In this document: positions 37,861 through 46,899 of the stretch, piece by piece
Numbering within the stretch: position 1 is the first letter of the stretch
Layout of the letters: every line of letters begins with the position of its first letter
From: Rubrobacter sp.
Lineage (GTDB): Bacteria; Actinomycetota; Rubrobacteria; Rubrobacterales; Rubrobacteraceae
Assembly: GCA_013695475.1 (NCBI GenBank)
Contig: JACDAJ010000077.1
Location: 1-59,548, forward strand
Length of the DNA stretch: 59,548 nucleotides
Direction: 5' to 3'
Notes under the pieces: generated by a model
Told to the model about the DNA's origin: nothing
Databases searched by the model: none
What the model saw: the letters and a program-made list of their open reading frames with translations, nothing else
Made by a program: the position numbers and the translations under genes

Positions 37861-37932
37861 GATACGCGGTTTCAGGTTGGATCGAGGCGAGTCAATGGGA
37901 TTCGAGCCTGGATATTCCGAGCGATTCCGAAG
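37861..37932 (+). repeat. Dispersed repeat, copy 1
   Basis: About 72 bp resembling 47311-47382 at roughly three bases in four. Shared blocks are GATACGCGGTTTC, CGAGGCGAGTC, TGGGAT.CGAGCC and GCGATTCCGAA. It lies in non-coding DNA beside oriC. Confidence 0.7.
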
Positions 37933-38127
37933 CACTTCGTGGAAGTCGTATTCGTCGGTCGGCGGCTCCACACCCTCGAAGCGAGCGCCGGAGAGCGGCT
38001 CCCGACTCCCGAACCCGCCGCCGAGTACGGAACTATTTATGCGGATTCCGCGTCACTCCGACGCTTTCATTATTCAGAGGTCGGGGAAACAAATGCAGCT
38101 TTCGGAGCGAGCGAATCGAAGGTGCTT

Positions 38128-38165
38128 TTGCCAATAACCAAAAACCACGCGAAGCGAGCTTCGCG
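38128..38165. repeat. TTGGTT/AACCAA repeat (copy E, half-element)
   Basis: TTGCCAATAACCAAAAACC is followed by the palindromic GCGAAGCGAGCTTCGC. It matches the right arm of the other copies and directly abuts the dnaA stop codon at 38170. Confidence 0.6.
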
Positions 38166-38169
38166 TTTC

Positions 38170-39519
38170 TCAGCGTTTGCTTTTCACGTGGTGGGTTATT
38201 TCGTGGATCTGGTTGAAAGTGTCGCGGTCCGAGTTTATGAGCTTCGATATTTTCGCCGTCGCGTGCATGACGGTCGAATGGTCGCGGCCCCCGAACGCTT
38301 TGCCGATCTTCGGGAGGGATTCGTCGGTGAGTTCGCGCGAGAGGTACATGGCGACCTGCCGCGGATAGGCGAATGCCCGCGAGCGGCTCGTCCCGACGAG
38401 GTCTTGTTTCGCGATCCCGAAGTAGCGGCACGCCTCGTGCTGAATTAGCTCGATGGGGATCTCCCGGTACTCCGAGTCCGGCAATATGTCCCGGAGGACT
38501 TCCTCGGCGAGCGCGACGCTGACTTGCCGTCCGTACAGCGAGGCGTATGCGAGGATTCGGATGAGCGCGCCTTCGAGTTCGCGGATGTTCGTCTCGACCT
38601 TCGAGGCTATGAAGGTGAGGACTTCGTCGTCCACTTCCAGTTTGTCCATCATCGCCTTTTTGCGGAGGATGGCGATCCGGGTCTCGAGGTCGGGCGGCGT
38701 TATGTCGGTGATGAGGCCCCACTCGAAGCGGCTGACGAGGCGGTTCTCGAGGGTTTGTATGTATTTCGGGTGCCTGTCGGAGGCTATGACGACTTGCTTC
38801 TCCTCGTCATAGAGCGAATTGAACGTGTGGAAGAACGCTTCCTGTGTCTCGATCTTGTTCTCCAAAAACTGGATGTCGTCTATGAGAAGCACGTCGTTCT
38901 CACGGTACCGTTTCTGGAATTGCAATGGAGCATTGTCGCGCATCGAGTTTATGAAATCGTTTGTGAACTGCTCGCACGTAACGTACCGGACGCGGCTGCT
39001 CGGGTCTTGATCCTCGACGTACTGCCCCACCGCCCGCAAAAGATGCGTCTTCCCAAGCCCGACCCCGCCATATATGAACAGCGGATTATATTGCGTGCCG
39101 GGACTCTCGGAGACTGCGAGAGCGGCCGCATGAGCGAACCGGTTCCCCGCCCCCGTGACGAACGAGTCGAAGGTGTATTTCACCCGCACCGAGCGAGACG
39201 GCTTCGCGTTTCGGACGGACTCCGCGCCCTCGGCGTCGGAGCCGTTTCTCGGGGTTTGGGGCGCCCCTTCTCCCACGGTCACGATGAGGGACGTCTCGTC
39301 TTTTCCCATCACATCGTCGAGGGCTTCTTCGAGGAGCGGGCGGAACCGGCTCTCGATGTACTCCTTCGCGAAGCTGTTCGGGACTGAGATTTCGAGGGAG
39401 TCGTCGTAGAGATTGAGCGGGCGCGTGCCTTCGAACCACACTTTCAGGGAGGGGGCGTTTATGTGCTCCGAAACGCTGTCGAGGACTTCATTCCAGACAT
39501 CTTCGACTCGTCTTTCCAT
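38170..39519 (-). CDS. dnaA: Chromosomal replication initiator DnaA
   Basis: 449 residues. Domain I is about 1-80. The AAA+ domain has [11 protein letters not shown] and [12 protein letters not shown], and domain IV has the DNA-binding signature [10 protein letters not shown]. It binds the TTATCCACA boxes on both sides of its gene. It is transcribed after a GHKL/winged-helix gene with only three bases between them, so the two are probably co-expressed. Confidence 0.97.
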   Translation of the reverse strand: MERRVEDVWNEVLDSVSEHINAPSLKVWFEGTRPLNLYDDSLEISVPNSFAKEYIESRFRPLLEEALDDVMGKDETSLIVTVGEGAPQTPRNGSDAEGAESVRNAKPSRSVRVKYTFDSFVTGAGNRFAHAAALAVSESPGTQYNPLFIYGGVGLGKTHLLRAVGQYVEDQDPSSRVRYVTCEQFTNDFINSMRDNAPLQFQKRYRENDVLLIDDIQFLENKIETQEAFFHTFNSLYDEEKQVVIASDRHPKYIQTLENRLVSRFEWGLITDITPPDLETRIAILRKKAMMDKLEVDDEVLTFIASKVETNIRELEGALIRILAYASLYGRQVSVALAEEVLRDILPDSEYREIPIELIQHEACRYFGIAKQDLVGTSRSRAFAYPRQVAMYLSRELTDESLPKIGKAFGGRDHSTVMHATAKISKLINSDRDTFNQIHEITHHVKSKR

Positions 39520-39522
39520 GGG

Positions 39523-40344
39523 CTACTTGACCCATGTGCTTATTATCGCCTCGACGTAATCCTTGCCGAGGGGGGATATCACTCGCTTCCCCGATTCGTC
39601 CCCGGCGACGAGGCCGTGGTCTTCGAGAGTCGAGAGGTCGCGGTACGCCGTGCTCACGCTTATATCCACCGTGTCCGCGATCGTGGACGGTCCGACCTCC
39701 CCGCACTCGAGGACGGTCATGAGCACGTTTTGCTGACGCTCCGAAATACTTATGCGCGGCACCTCGTCCGGGTACCTCCGCTTCGGAGACGCCGCCGATT
39801 TCGGAGCCTCGGTTTTCGCCTCCGCCGGCTTCGATTCATCTTTCTCGGAGTCCGCCTCCCCGGCGACGGAGACGGTGATGACGGAGCCTCCCCCGAGGTT
39901 GTCCTCGATTGAGAGCCTCCCGCCAGCCTTCCCCACCTCCGAGCGGGCGATGCCGAGTCCGGCGCCGACGCCGCGGATGTGGGGCATGGCATCCGCCGCC
40001 GCGCCGGAGAATCCGAACTCCGCGGCCTGGGATTTGTTGTTTATGCCCGATCCCCTGTCCGAGACTCGGACGGTTCTCCCATTGTCGAATAACGAGATGA
40101 CCACGCCTTCGTATCCGGCGTGGATGAGGTTTTCGAGGATTTCGCGGATCGCCCTTTCGGGGAGGCCGCCGTCGAGTTCCTCCACCTTCCGGCCGACGAG
40201 CCTCGTGAGTTTGGCGGTCGCGGCTCCGGGGCTTCCGGCGGAGACTTCGGTGATCTCCGGTTCTTCGCCCTCCGGGTAGACGACGACGCGGACGTTTATC
40301 TCCGCCCGGTCGGTGTCCCGTCGTGTGTGCTGTTCGCGCATCAT
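39523..40344 (-). CDS. GHKL ATPase fused to a winged-helix domain, upstream of dnaA
   Basis: 273 residues. After a short strand-rich start (RVVVYPEGEEPEI) comes an HATPase_c domain (about 40-160): N-box REILENLIHAGY, G1 DRGSGINN, and G2 GVGAGLGIA. An Ala/Lys/Glu linker leads to a C-terminal winged helix (about 195-273; SERQQNVLMTVLE, ADTVDISVSTAYRDLSTLEDHGLV). There is no phosphoacceptor His domain, so it is not an ordinary sensor kinase; SpoIIAB- or anti-sigma-like ATP-dependent binding is an alternative. It starts at ATG 40344, 9 nt after TAGATT. Its place just before dnaA suggests control of initiation, which is inference. Confidence 0.8.
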   Translation of the reverse strand: MMREQHTRRDTDRAEINVRVVVYPEGEEPEITEVSAGSPGAATAKLTRLVGRKVEELDGGLPERAIREILENLIHAGYEGVVISLFDNGRTVRVSDRGSGINNKSQAAEFGFSGAAADAMPHIRGVGAGLGIARSEVGKAGGRLSIEDNLGGGSVITVSVAGEADSEKDESKPAEAKTEAPKSAASPKRRYPDEVPRISISERQQNVLMTVLECGEVGPSTIADTVDISVSTAYRDLSTLEDHGLVAGDESGKRVISPLGKDYVEAIISTWVK

Positions 40345-40353
40345 CCCCAGACA

Positions 40354-40359
40354 AATCTA
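40354..40359 (-). promoter_or_regulatory. -10 box (TAGATT) for the GHKL-dnaA unit
   Basis: TAGATT ends 9 nt before ATG 40344, so the transcript is probably leaderless. Confidence 0.4.
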
Positions 40360-40426
40360 ACTCACACCCGCCGAAGACGCTAGATCCCCAGCCGAAAAAA
40401 CGCCGCTTTGCAGCACATAGAGATTT

Positions 40427-40459
40427 TTATCCACAAATTTATCCACAAGCTGTGGATAA
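40427..40459. promoter_or_regulatory. Second DnaA-box cluster, rpmH side
   Basis: Three perfect boxes lie at 40427-40435, 40439-40447 (both TTATCCACA) and 40451-40459 (TGTGGATAA). They sit about 70 bp upstream of the GHKL-dnaA promoter and could autoregulate it or form the second part of a bipartite origin. The rest of 40345-40700 holds only promoters. Confidence 0.9.
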
Positions 40460-40651
40460 GTCCCACGCCATCCCCGCTCGAAATCGTCTCCCCGACCCAA
40501 ATACGCCTTCCGTGGACGACGAATCGCAAGCTGGATCGTCCAAAAAGAACCTTGTTTTGCGGGGCTTTTCTGGATAAAGGTCGGGAGGTTTCCATGTATG
40601 GGTTTCTCTGGGTTTCCGCATCTTCGACTGGATGATTGGGGGTTGCTTGGA

Positions 40652-40657
40652 TATACT
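40652..40657 (+). promoter_or_regulatory. -10 box (TATACT) for rpmH
   Basis: TATACT lies 43 bp before the rpmH ATG, leaving a leader that includes the AGAGGAG ribosome site at 40690-40696. Confidence 0.5.
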
Positions 40658-40700
40658 CTCTGGCTGTTTGTAGATTCGAGATTATTCCAGAGGAGCGGAA

Positions 40701-40835
40701 ATGAAGAGGACTTATCAGCCGAACCGTCGCAAGCGGGCAAAGACGCACGGGTTCCGCAAGCGGATGAGCACGGTCGGCGGTCGCAGGGTTGTGGCGGATC
40801 GTCGCAGGCGTGGCCGCAAGCGGCTCGCTGTCTGA
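40701..40835 (+). CDS. rpmH: 50S ribosomal protein L34
   Basis: 44 residues with the family sequence [20 protein letters not shown] at the start and basic residues throughout. AGAGGAG precedes the ATG. It starts the rpmH-rnpA-yidC-jag unit that diverges from dnaA. Confidence 0.97.
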   Translation: MKRTYQPNRRKRAKTHGFRKRMSTVGGRRVVADRRRRGRKRLAV

Positions 40836-40838
40836 GCT

Positions 40839-41189
40839 TTGGCTAGCCGCGCCGGATCGAGGATCACCGACTCCCCCGAGTTCGACCGGGTTTATCGTCA
40901 GGGTGCGGCGTATCGGGGGAAGCTGTTTTCGGTCCACGCTTTCGCGAAGGAGCATGGGAGTCCGCGCCTCGGGCTTTCCGTTTCGAAGAAGGTCGGCAAA
41001 GCGGTCGTCCGGAACAAGGTTCGGCGGCGTATGAAGGAGATTTTCCATGCTCGGACAGGCGAGTTGGAGGGGATGGGTTCGGGTTTGGATTTCGTGGTTT
41101 CCGCCCGTCCGGCCTCCTCGGATGCGTCGTTTCGGGATCTGGAGCGGGAGTTTTCGGTGGCGTTGAAAAAGCTCGAAGGTCGTGTTTGA
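40839..41189 (+). CDS. rnpA: Ribonuclease P protein component
   Basis: 116 residues, TTG start three bases after rpmH. The RNA-binding signature is GKAVVRNKVRRRMKE, preceded by LGLSVSKKVG. It partners the rnpB RNA to trim tRNA 5' leaders. Confidence 0.95.
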   Translation: MASRAGSRITDSPEFDRVYRQGAAYRGKLFSVHAFAKEHGSPRLGLSVSKKVGKAVVRNKVRRRMKEIFHARTGELEGMGSGLDFVVSARPASSDASFRDLEREFSVALKKLEGRV

Positions 41190-41219
41190 CCCCGGAGCGG
41201 TTAGAATGGCGAGTAACTT

Positions 41220-42047
41220 ATGATTAATGACATAGCGAATTTCTTCGAGAGTATCTTCAGCCCCGTAGTGAGCATCCTCGGGTATGTGCTCGAGTTCTTC
41301 CACGGCCTCGGGCTGGAATGGTGGCTGAGCATCGCCGCTCTGACCATCGTGGTGCGGATGATCCTCTTCCCCCTCACCATCAAGCAGGTTAGGAGCATGC
41401 GGGCGATGCAGGAACTCCGCCCGGAGCTTGACAAGATCCGAGGCCAATACAGCAACAACCGCCAACGCCAGCAGGAAGAAATGATGAAGCTGTATCAGGA
41501 GCGGAGCATAAACCCGCTCGGCGGATGCCTCCCGATCCTCGTCCAAATGCCTATCTTTATCGGCATTTTCTATGTGATCCGGCAATTCGGCGGCTACGGC
41601 GACATCGAGGGGACGAAGCCGACGTTCCAAGATGGCGGCATTCTGTGGTTCACAAACCTTTCGGAGATGGATCCATTCCTGATACTTCCCATTGTTTCCG
41701 CCCTCACCATGCTTGCCGCGACCGAAATAACGGCCAAGAACCTCGAACCCCAGCAACGCTGGATCATGCGTATCCTCCCCATAGGAATCACCTTTTTCCT
41801 TTGGAGCTTCCCGGCGGGTTTGTTCGTTTATTGGATCACCTCGAACGTCGTTACGTTCGTCCAAAACTACGCTATCTATAATTACGGGCCGGGCAAGAAA
41901 ACGGCCACGACTGAACCGTCGAAGCAAGAGAGCGGAAGCCAAAGTGGCGGGAACGGCTCGGAGAAACCTTCGACCAATGGATCGGCGGATCCCTCGGCGC
42001 ACGCGGCCAAAGTGGCGAAAAGGAAGCGGAGAAAGAAGAAAAAGTGA
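41220..42047 (+). CDS. yidC: Membrane protein insertase YidC
   Basis: 275 residues, the short form without the large periplasmic domain. It has about five membrane helices with a cytoplasmic hairpin (RAMQELRPELDKIR...NRQRQQEEMMKLYQE). The hydrophilic-groove Arg lies in TIVVRMILFPLT. The C-terminus is a Ser/Gly-rich stretch ending in a KRKRRKKKK tail that can contact ribosomes. No yidD gene lies between rnpA and yidC. Confidence 0.95.
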   Translation: MINDIANFFESIFSPVVSILGYVLEFFHGLGLEWWLSIAALTIVVRMILFPLTIKQVRSMRAMQELRPELDKIRGQYSNNRQRQQEEMMKLYQERSINPLGGCLPILVQMPIFIGIFYVIRQFGGYGDIEGTKPTFQDGGILWFTNLSEMDPFLILPIVSALTMLAATEITAKNLEPQQRWIMRILPIGITFFLWSFPAGLFVYWITSNVVTFVQNYAIYNYGPGKKTATTEPSKQESGSQSGGNGSEKPSTNGSADPSAHAAKVAKRKRRKKKK

Positions 42048-42871
42048 GCGACTCAAAGGAATTCAACGCATCCTCGGTGGAGAAGGCCGCAGCGAAAGCC
42101 TCGGAGAAATTAGGTGTCCCCGCTGACAGCCTTTCCTACGAGATAGTGGACACAGGCAGTGACGGTTTTCTCGGCATCGGAGCGAGAGACGCTCGGATCA
42201 AAGTTTCTGTTCCTTCGCCCGAAACGACGGAATCTGATGACTGTGAAAATTCAGACTCCGACGACGCGCCGCCACCGCCGTCGTTTTCGGAAGGCGACGA
42301 CTACTCTCCCGTGGTCGCCGAGCCTTCATCTCAGACAGAATTCATTGTCACGGGTGAATCCGGAGAAGATCTGGATTCTGAAGCAGACAGAGAAGAGAGA
42401 ATCACGGTGGATGCGCCCGAGGATCTCATCGAAGAAGTGAGAAGTTATGTCTCCTCCGTCATGGACGCTATGGGGTTGGAATCACGACTCGATGTCTACG
42501 ATACGGACGAGTACATCGCGGTTGACATCGTTTCCGATCACACAGCTTTGATCATCGGCCAGAAAGGCGAAACTATAGACTCGTTGCAATATCTGGCGAA
42601 CTCAGCCATCTACAAGGATCGAGAGTTCGTGAAGCGAGTCGTCCTCGACTCCGAAGGATACCGCCAACGCAGAATCGGAGCGATTCAAGGTATGGCCCAC
42701 AGAACCGCCAGAAAATCCATCCGCGAGCAGCGCGACATCGAAATGCCGCCAATGAGCGCCTCCGAACGGAGAGTTGTTCACGTTTACCTCAAAGAGAACC
42801 CCGACGTATCCACTTTCAGCGAAGGCTCGGGAAGTGACCGAAGAGTAACCGTCTCCCCCAACCACGACTGA
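42044..42871 (+). CDS. jag: Jag/KhpB RNA-binding protein
   Basis: 275 residues, GTG start overlapping yidC by four bases. The Jag-N domain (about 8-55) has VPADSLSYEIVDTGSDGFLGIGARDA (short form). After an acidic linker come a KH domain with LIIGQKGETIDSLQYL and an R3H domain with RRIGAIQGMAHRTAR. KhpB binds many RNAs with KhpA and affects envelope growth in Gram-positives. Confidence 0.93.
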   Translation: MSDSKEFNASSVEKAAAKASEKLGVPADSLSYEIVDTGSDGFLGIGARDARIKVSVPSPETTESDDCENSDSDDAPPPPSFSEGDDYSPVVAEPSSQTEFIVTGESGEDLDSEADREERITVDAPEDLIEEVRSYVSSVMDAMGLESRLDVYDTDEYIAVDIVSDHTALIIGQKGETIDSLQYLANSAIYKDREFVKRVVLDSEGYRQRRIGAIQGMAHRTARKSIREQRDIEMPPMSASERRVVHVYLKENPDVSTFSEGSGSDRRVTVSPNHD

Positions 42872-42892
42872 TCCGCTCCTTTTCGCCAGCAT

Positions 42893-42908
42893 TGTTTCAC
42901 GTGAAACC
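42893..42908. promoter_or_regulatory. parS: parS site 1
   Basis: TGTTTCACGTGAAACC matches the 16-bp ParB site at 15 of 16 positions. It lies just after jag. Confidence 0.95.
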
Positions 42909-42934
42909 GACCGAAAGCCACTCTCGAAGCAGTT

Positions 42935-42990
42935 GCGAGGACATTTGTTTGTTAAGTCAAACAAACGTCCTCGCTTCATTTGTGGTTTTT
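42935..42990 (+). terminator. Rho-independent terminator after jag
   Basis: A 17-bp near-perfect stem (42935-42951 with 42958-42974) around TTAAGT is followed by a T-rich tail ending in TTTTTT. It closes the rpmH-jag operon. It holds one mismatch inside the stem. Confidence 0.88.
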
Positions 42991-43165
42991 TGGTTCGGGC
43001 TACGGAGACTCGACGGGGTTTTCGGATTGGGTTTTCCGCGAGCTGTGCGAAGCTTGATGAGTGAGCGTGCTAGGCGGTGGCGAGTATGTGTGAGGGGGGC
43101 ACGGGAAGTTGTCGAGGACAGTTTTCTAGGTTGACGATTCCGGTCGAATCGAATGCAAAGTTTGG

Positions 43166-43924
43166 GTGTTTCACGTGAAACGGCACAATGGAGAAATTGA
43201 GAAGATTGTCAGTCAGGCAGCGGCATGGGGATTCGACATGACTCCAAAGTGCGCGTCGCGCTTGGTGGAATATGCTGTTTGTCTCGCTTCGTATAAAGAG
43301 TCGAATGTCATCGGGACACGGCATCTCGAAGATATCGTCGAGGAACATATACTCGATTCGATGAGCTGCATGCTGTTCGGCGGATTGAAGGAAGCGAGGG
43401 AACTCGTGGATGTTGGATCGGGTGGCGGGCTGCCCGGTTTGCCGCTGGCTATAGCTATGGAAGGGCTTAACGTATCGCTCGTTGAATCCACTTCCAAGAA
43501 GACAAAGTTTCTGGACGAGGTTGTGGAATATCTCGGAGTGTCGAACGTTCGGATCGTGAACGCGCGAGCCGAAGACGCTGGGGGATCAAAGGAGTTTCGC
43601 GGTCGGTTTGATATAGCCATGGCTCGCGCGCTCGCTTCGCTCGACGTGATCGCGGAGTATAGTCTGCCTCTTGTCCGGCTCGGAGGACATGTCATTGCGA
43701 TGAAAGCGCGCGTCGAAAAGAATGAATTGGATGATGGCCGAACCGCTGCCAAACATTTGGGAGGGAAGATAGTGGATGTGATCCCCGTCGAGCGACTTCC
43801 CATATACGAGCCAAAACAAAGGAGCCTCATTGTCTTCAAGAAAGTTGCGCGAACACCCGATAAATATCCGCGCCGGACGGGGTTGCCCGCCAAAAAACCC
43901 CTCGGTGAGATCGGGAAGCGGTAA
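43166..43924 (+). CDS. rsmG: 16S rRNA (guanine527-N7)-methyltransferase RsmG
   Basis: 252 residues. The SAM-binding motif is VDVGSGGGLPGLPLA, with ARALASLDVI later. The first codons (FHVKR) are made of a parS site, as in many bacteria. It starts at GTG 43166; no good ribosome site is seen. It methylates G527 of 16S rRNA. Confidence 0.93.
   Translation: MFHVKRHNGEIEKIVSQAAAWGFDMTPKCASRLVEYAVCLASYKESNVIGTRHLEDIVEEHILDSMSCMLFGGLKEARELVDVGSGGGLPGLPLAIAMEGLNVSLVESTSKKTKFLDEVVEYLGVSNVRIVNARAEDAGGSKEFRGRFDIAMARALASLDVIAEYSLPLVRLGGHVIAMKARVEKNELDDGRTAAKHLGGKIVDVIPVERLPIYEPKQRSLIVFKKVARTPDKYPRRTGLPAKKPLGEIGKR
43167..43182. promoter_or_regulatory. parS: parS site 2, inside the rsmG start
   Basis: TGTTTCACGTGAAACG, 15 of 16 positions of the consensus. 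It covers codons 1-6 of rsmG and lies 274 bp from parS site 1. Confidence 0.95.
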
Positions 43925-43948
43925 ACGCGCCGTGATAACATGCTCGGG

Positions 43949-44710
43949 ATGACCACCGTGATCGCCATTGTGAACCAAAAGGGCGGAGTTGGGAAAAGCA
44001 CCACCGCTATCAACCTGGCGGCATATCTCGCCAGCAAAGGCGAAAAAATACTCGTCGTTGATATGGATCCCCAGGCAAACGCCACAAGCGGACTCGGGGT
44101 TTCCGTCGGCTCAAATGGCTGCATGTATGATGTTCTTCTCGAAGGCAAACCGCTTCAAGAAGTCGCCATGAGTACCAGCGTGGACGGCCTCGATGTCGCT
44201 CCCGCGACAATAAATTTAGTCGGTGCGGAGGTCGAAATGGTTTCCAGCCTCGCAAGGGAATTCAAGCTCCAAAAAGCCATCGTAAAGCTTCCGGAAGGCA
44301 AATACGACCGGGTTTTGCTCGACTGTCCCCCGTCTCTCGACCTTCTCACGCTCAATGCGCTCGCGGCGGCCACCGAGGTTTTGATCCCCGTTCAATGCGA
44401 ATACTATGCCCTCGAAGGTTTGACGCAACTTACGAGGAGCATCCGCATGGTGCGAGAAGAACTCAACCCGAGCCTCGAAATCGGAGGCGTGCTTTTGACG
44501 ATGTTCGACCCTCGGACAAACCTCGCCCGCCAAGTCGCCGAAGAAGTGAAATCCTTCTTTGGCGAAAACGTTTTCAAAACCATAATCCCCCGGAATGTGC
44601 GATTGAGCGAGGCTCCGAGCTACGGCATGCCCGTCGCGCTTTACGCGCCGAGGAGCACGGGCGCCGAGGCATACGAATCCGTCGCCGACGAGGTTCTCGC
44701 CCGTGGGTAG
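43949..44710 (+). CDS. parA: Chromosome segregation ATPase ParA (Soj)
   Basis: 253 residues. Deviant Walker A KGGVGKST, then VDMDPQANATSG and LLDCPPSLDLL. ATG 43949 was preferred over 43940: it gives the family start TTVIAIVNQKGG and lies 9 nt after GATAAC (43934-43939), a possible leaderless -10. It moves ParB-parS complexes. It overlaps parB by eight bases. Confidence 0.94.
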   Translation: MTTVIAIVNQKGGVGKSTTAINLAAYLASKGEKILVVDMDPQANATSGLGVSVGSNGCMYDVLLEGKPLQEVAMSTSVDGLDVAPATINLVGAEVEMVSSLAREFKLQKAIVKLPEGKYDRVLLDCPPSLDLLTLNALAAATEVLIPVQCEYYALEGLTQLTRSIRMVREELNPSLEIGGVLLTMFDPRTNLARQVAEEVKSFFGENVFKTIIPRNVRLSEAPSYGMPVALYAPRSTGAEAYESVADEVLARG

Positions 44711-45593
44711 GCGCGGCCTCGGACGCGGGCTTTCGGCTCTCATAGCGACCGGGGAGAGCGTCGGCGGGCTTAAATTCGAGGAGCTTCCGACCTCCGCCAT
44801 ACGCTCGAATGCGCTCCAGCCGCGACGGAGTTTCCCGGCTTCGAGCATCAGCGAACTCGCCGCGTCCATACGAGAAGTGGGGATTTTGCAGCCGCTCGTC
44901 GTGAGGACGACGGAGACCGGTTTCGAGCTTATCGCGGGGGAGCGGAGATTGAGAGCCGCGAAAGAAGCCGGACTCGAGAGGGTTCCGGTTCTCATACGGC
45001 AGGCTGCGGAGAACGAGTCAATGGAGCTTGCGCTCGTCGAGAATCTTCAACGCGAGGATCTCAACCCGCTCGAAACCGCCGCCGCGTATCAGGCGCTCAT
45101 GGACAGCTTCGGGTTCACGAAAGAACAACTCGCCGAAAGGCTCGGAAAGAGCCGGACTGCCGTCACGAATACGCTCCGCATACTCCAGCTTCCGGAGGCA
45201 GTTCGGACTCTCATTCAAGATGGAAAGCTCTCCGAAGGACATGCGCGAGCCATCCTCAGCCTCAAAAACGAAGAGCAAATGGACTATCTCGTCGGAAGAA
45301 TTCAGCGAGAAAAACTCTCCGTGAGAAGAACCGAGGAACTCGTCCGGGAAATTCTCGCCGATGAACAAATGACCGAAAAAGCCGCCTCGGCGACACAGCC
45401 CGAAGAAAGTACCGCCAACGAAATGAGCGGTGCCGACGAATACAACGAATATGAGGCGGCCTCGCAAATGATCACAGACGCCATCGAACTCCCCGTCAAA
45501 GTGAAGCAATCCCGGCGCGGCGGTAAAATAGAAATTCGCTTCCGACACCGCGAACAACTCGAAGCCCTCGTCTCCCTCCTCACTTCAAAGTAA
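44703..45593 (+). CDS. parB: Centromere-binding protein ParB (Spo0J)
   Basis: 296 residues, GTG start. RRGLGRGLSALI is the conserved ParA-contact start. The CTP-binding region has AGERRLRAAKEAGL and ENLQREDLNPLE, with the helix-turn-helix around LGKSRTAVTNTLRILQLP. The C-terminal dimer domain is MSRRGGKIEIRF-like. It clamps around the two parS sites mapped upstream. Confidence 0.95.
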   Translation: MGRRGLGRGLSALIATGESVGGLKFEELPTSAIRSNALQPRRSFPASSISELAASIREVGILQPLVVRTTETGFELIAGERRLRAAKEAGLERVPVLIRQAAENESMELALVENLQREDLNPLETAAAYQALMDSFGFTKEQLAERLGKSRTAVTNTLRILQLPEAVRTLIQDGKLSEGHARAILSLKNEEQMDYLVGRIQREKLSVRRTEELVREILADEQMTEKAASATQPEESTANEMSGADEYNEYEAASQMITDAIELPVKVKQSRRGGKIEIRFRHREQLEALVSLLTSK

Positions 45594-45604
45594 TAAAAGT
45601 ATCA

Positions 45605-45639
45605 AAACCATTGCGGAACTCCCTCTTCCGCAATGGTTT
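45605..45639 (+). terminator. Hairpin terminator after parB
   Basis: AAACCATTGCGGAA (45605-45618) pairs perfectly with TTCCGCAATGGTTT (45626-45639). The T-tail is short. A TGTAAT just after it (45646) may be a -10 for the next gene. Confidence 0.75.
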
Positions 45640-45700
45640 GCGATGTTGTAATCTTCCGTTTGTTGGGAGGAAGAACCTTCAAGTGGTTTCGGGCGGTGTG

Positions 45701-46897
45701 ATGAGGCTTTCGGCGATTTTAAGCGTGTTCACCCTTTTTTTATTCGTGTTCGGTGTCGCCGACGCGCAGGAAGGGGCGGTCGCCGATCAATATGGCGGTG
45801 AGAATGATGCCGTTGCGGAGGCCGAAGGGCGGTTCGAGGAGCAAAATGCGGAACTCGAGCGGCGGATAGACGAGGTCTCGGCGGTCGGCGGGGATCTCGA
45901 AGAGTCGCAATCCCTCGTGGACGGGGCGAACGGACGGACGGTGGAACTCCGGGAGGAATCCGAGGAGCTTCGCCAAAACCTCGCGCAGCGGCGGGCCGCG
46001 AACGAGCGGGCGAAGGCGAGTTATGAGGAGAGCGTTCGGGAAGCGTACAAAAACGGCGGTCTCGAAGGCGTCGATCTCGTCCTCGAAAGCCTTCTCGGCT
46101 CCGGTGGAGCGGGAGCGGCCTCCGACCCCGCAATTGCCCGGATCCTCTTCGGTGGCCGCGACGCACTCCTCGAATACCGCGAGGCCGAGCAAGCACTCGA
46201 AGACACCATGCGCCAAATTTCCGAGAAAAACAACGCATACGACCGAGCCGTCGAAGACGAGGCCGCGAGAGCCGAAGAACTCCGCCAAAGAGAGGCCACC
46301 CTCGAAGCCGCCGTCGAAGAAATCCGGATCGAAAGGGACGCCTCCGCCACCCAATTACGAGAAATCCAAGACGCCGAGCGGGCGCGAATCCTCGAAACCG
46401 CCCCCGCCACCGGAGGCGCGCCGGGTCAGAAAGGATACGAAGTCCGCCTCGCCCGCCAAAAAATAGTCGCCGAGGAAGTCGCGCCGATCCCATACCGCCG
46501 ATACGAAGAACTTTACAAAGAGTCCGCCCGAAAGTACGGCTTCGCGGCCGACTGGCACATCCTCGCCGCCGTCGGCAAAGTCGAGTCGAACCACGGACAA
46601 AACATGGGGCCGTCCACCGCCGGGGCGATGGGGCCGATGCAATTCCTCCCCTCCACGTGGGAAACCTCCGGCGTGGACGGAAACGGGGACGGAGTCGCAA
46701 ACATAATGGACCCCGAAGACGCGATACCGGCGGCGGCGAAATACCTCCAAACCGGAGGCGCCCCGAACGACTGGTACGCCGCCCTTTATTCATACAATCA
46801 CGCCGACTGGTACGTCCGCAAAGTCCTCGCCGTCGCCGAAGGATACCGCCGCCTCGCCGGAGACGAAACCGTCGGCCCATATACCGTGGGAGGGTGA
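45701..46897 (+). CDS. Secreted coiled-coil lytic transglycosylase
   Basis: 398 residues from ATG 45701; an upstream open frame runs through the parB terminator hairpin and so is not the start. GTG 45683 is an alternative. The signal peptide (LSAILSVFTLFLFVFGVADA) ends near AQEG. A long coiled coil (about 35-250) resembles PcsB/EnvC-type domains. The C-terminal SLT domain has the catalytic Glu in GKVESNHG, then AMGPMQFLPSTW and ALYSYNHADWYV. It cleaves peptidoglycan glycan strands. Confidence 0.88.
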   Translation: MRLSAILSVFTLFLFVFGVADAQEGAVADQYGGENDAVAEAEGRFEEQNAELERRIDEVSAVGGDLEESQSLVDGANGRTVELREESEELRQNLAQRRAANERAKASYEESVREAYKNGGLEGVDLVLESLLGSGGAGAASDPAIARILFGGRDALLEYREAEQALEDTMRQISEKNNAYDRAVEDEAARAEELRQREATLEAAVEEIRIERDASATQLREIQDAERARILETAPATGGAPGQKGYEVRLARQKIVAEEVAPIPYRRYEELYKESARKYGFAADWHILAAVGKVESNHGQNMGPSTAGAMGPMQFLPSTWETSGVDGNGDGVANIMDPEDAIPAAAKYLQTGGAPNDWYAALYSYNHADWYVRKVLAVAEGYRRLAGDETVGPYTVGG

Positions 46898-46899
46898 CC

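Larger units (their letters stand above)
37440..38169. other. Non-coding stretch between oriC and dnaA, with repeats
   Basis: 730 bp after the dnaA stop (minus strand) hold no supported gene. They contain copy E of the TTGGTT/AACCAA repeat at 38128-38165 and one copy of the dispersed 72-bp repeat at 37861-37932. Confidence 0.6.

Noticed and set aside
37440-38137. Small genes between oriC and dnaA
   Set aside because: Frames there are built from repeat DNA and lack start signals; nothing resembles a protein family.
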